Assembly: GCA_945787435.1 (NCBI GenBank)
Contig: CALZHX010000243.1
Location: 1-7,127 of the forward strand
From: an uncultured Woeseiaceae bacterium
GTDB taxonomy: Bacteria; Pseudomonadota; Gammaproteobacteria; Steroidobacterales; Woeseiaceae
Reading direction: 5' to 3'
Length of the DNA: 7,127 nt
The position numbers were made by a program, and so were the translations under genes. This document shows, piece by piece, positions 6,907 through 7,127 of the stretch. The notes beneath the pieces were generated by a model. That model was not told where the DNA came from. It saw only the letters and a list, made by a program, of their open reading frames with translations, and ran no database searches. How positions within the stretch are numbered: position 1 is the first letter of the stretch; each line of letters opens with the position of its first letter.

Positions 6907-7127
6907 TTAGCGACCACCGTCGGACTCTTTGAGGTAGCGGAAAAAATCGTTATCGGGATCCAGCACGAGGACGTCCCCTTCCTGTCCCATGGATTTCCGA
7001 TACGCATCGATGCTTCGATAAAACGAGTAGAACTCGCGGTCCTTGTTATAGGCGTCGGCGTAGATTTCAGCTGCACTGGCATCACCTTCACCGCGAATCA
7101 ACTGTCCGTCACGATACGCATCAGCCA
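6907..7127 (-). CDS. hflC: HflC, C-terminal part (5' end outside window)
   Basis: Only the last 72 residues are in the window. They match the C-terminus of HflC, an SPFH/prohibitin-family protein that with HflK forms a periplasmic-facing membrane complex around the FtsH protease and modulates it. Diagnostic segments are GQLIRGEGDASAAEIYADAY, FYSFYRSIDAYR and the terminal DPDNDFFRYLK, which closely parallels DSDFFRYMK in E. coli HflC. The reading frame is open to the window edge, so the internal ATG/TTG codons here are not the start. The stop lies 11 bp from yjeT. The hflK gene is expected just outside the window on the right, by the usual gene order. Confidence 0.95.
   Translation of the reverse strand, partial: ADAYRDGQLIRGEGDASAAEIYADAYNKDREFYSFYRSIDAYRKSMGQEGDVLVLDPDNDFFRYLKESDGGR

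Overview
The window looks like ordinary chromosome from a gammaproteobacterium of moderate-to-high GC. The anchor is the conserved order hflC - yjeT (DUF2065) - purA, the arrangement known from E. coli and many other Gammaproteobacteria. The left two thirds is more lineage-specific: a DUF2799 lipoprotein, a NERD-domain membrane protein, a patatin-like phospholipase and a large secreted choice-of-anchor B protein. This mix suggests a marine or environmental lineage rather than an enteric one, possibly Woeseia-like or Chromatiales-like. That placement is inference from gene content only.

Layout, left to right. Positions 1-568 (minus strand) hold a DUF2799 outer-membrane lipoprotein whose 3' end lies outside the window. 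Positions 569-749 are a divergent intergenic region with a perfect CRP-type operator (TGTGA-N6-TCACA) and a second dyad overlapping it. Positions 750-1610 (plus) encode a three-TM protein with a NERD domain whose nuclease motif looks degenerate. Its end overlaps by 14 bp the convergent patatin-like phospholipase gene (minus, 1597-2661). A gap of about 56 bp separates that gene from the divergent 2718-5477 (plus), a 919-residue exported protein: signal peptide, beta-helix-like N-terminus, choice-of-anchor B repeat region, two Calx-beta-like domains, a PKD-like domain, and a Gly-rich/hydrophobic/basic C-terminal sorting signal. Its last 81 bp run antisense into the 3' end of purA (minus, 5397-6689). 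Upstream of purA on the same strand are yjeT (6704-6895) and the 3' end of hflC (6907-7127).

Functionally, hflC-yjeT-purA is a tight same-strand cluster (gaps of 11 and 14 bp). It combines the HflKC regulator of the FtsH protease, a small membrane protein, and the committed step of AMP synthesis. The other four genes form no obvious pathway with it or with one another, although three of them act at or beyond the cell envelope. There are no RNA genes, CRISPR arrays, mobile elements or long repeats, and no gene-free stretch over 300 bp. I do not see a convincing new multi-gene system. The points worth a second look are the overlapping operators, the degenerate NERD active site, and the sorting-signal tail written antisense to purA.
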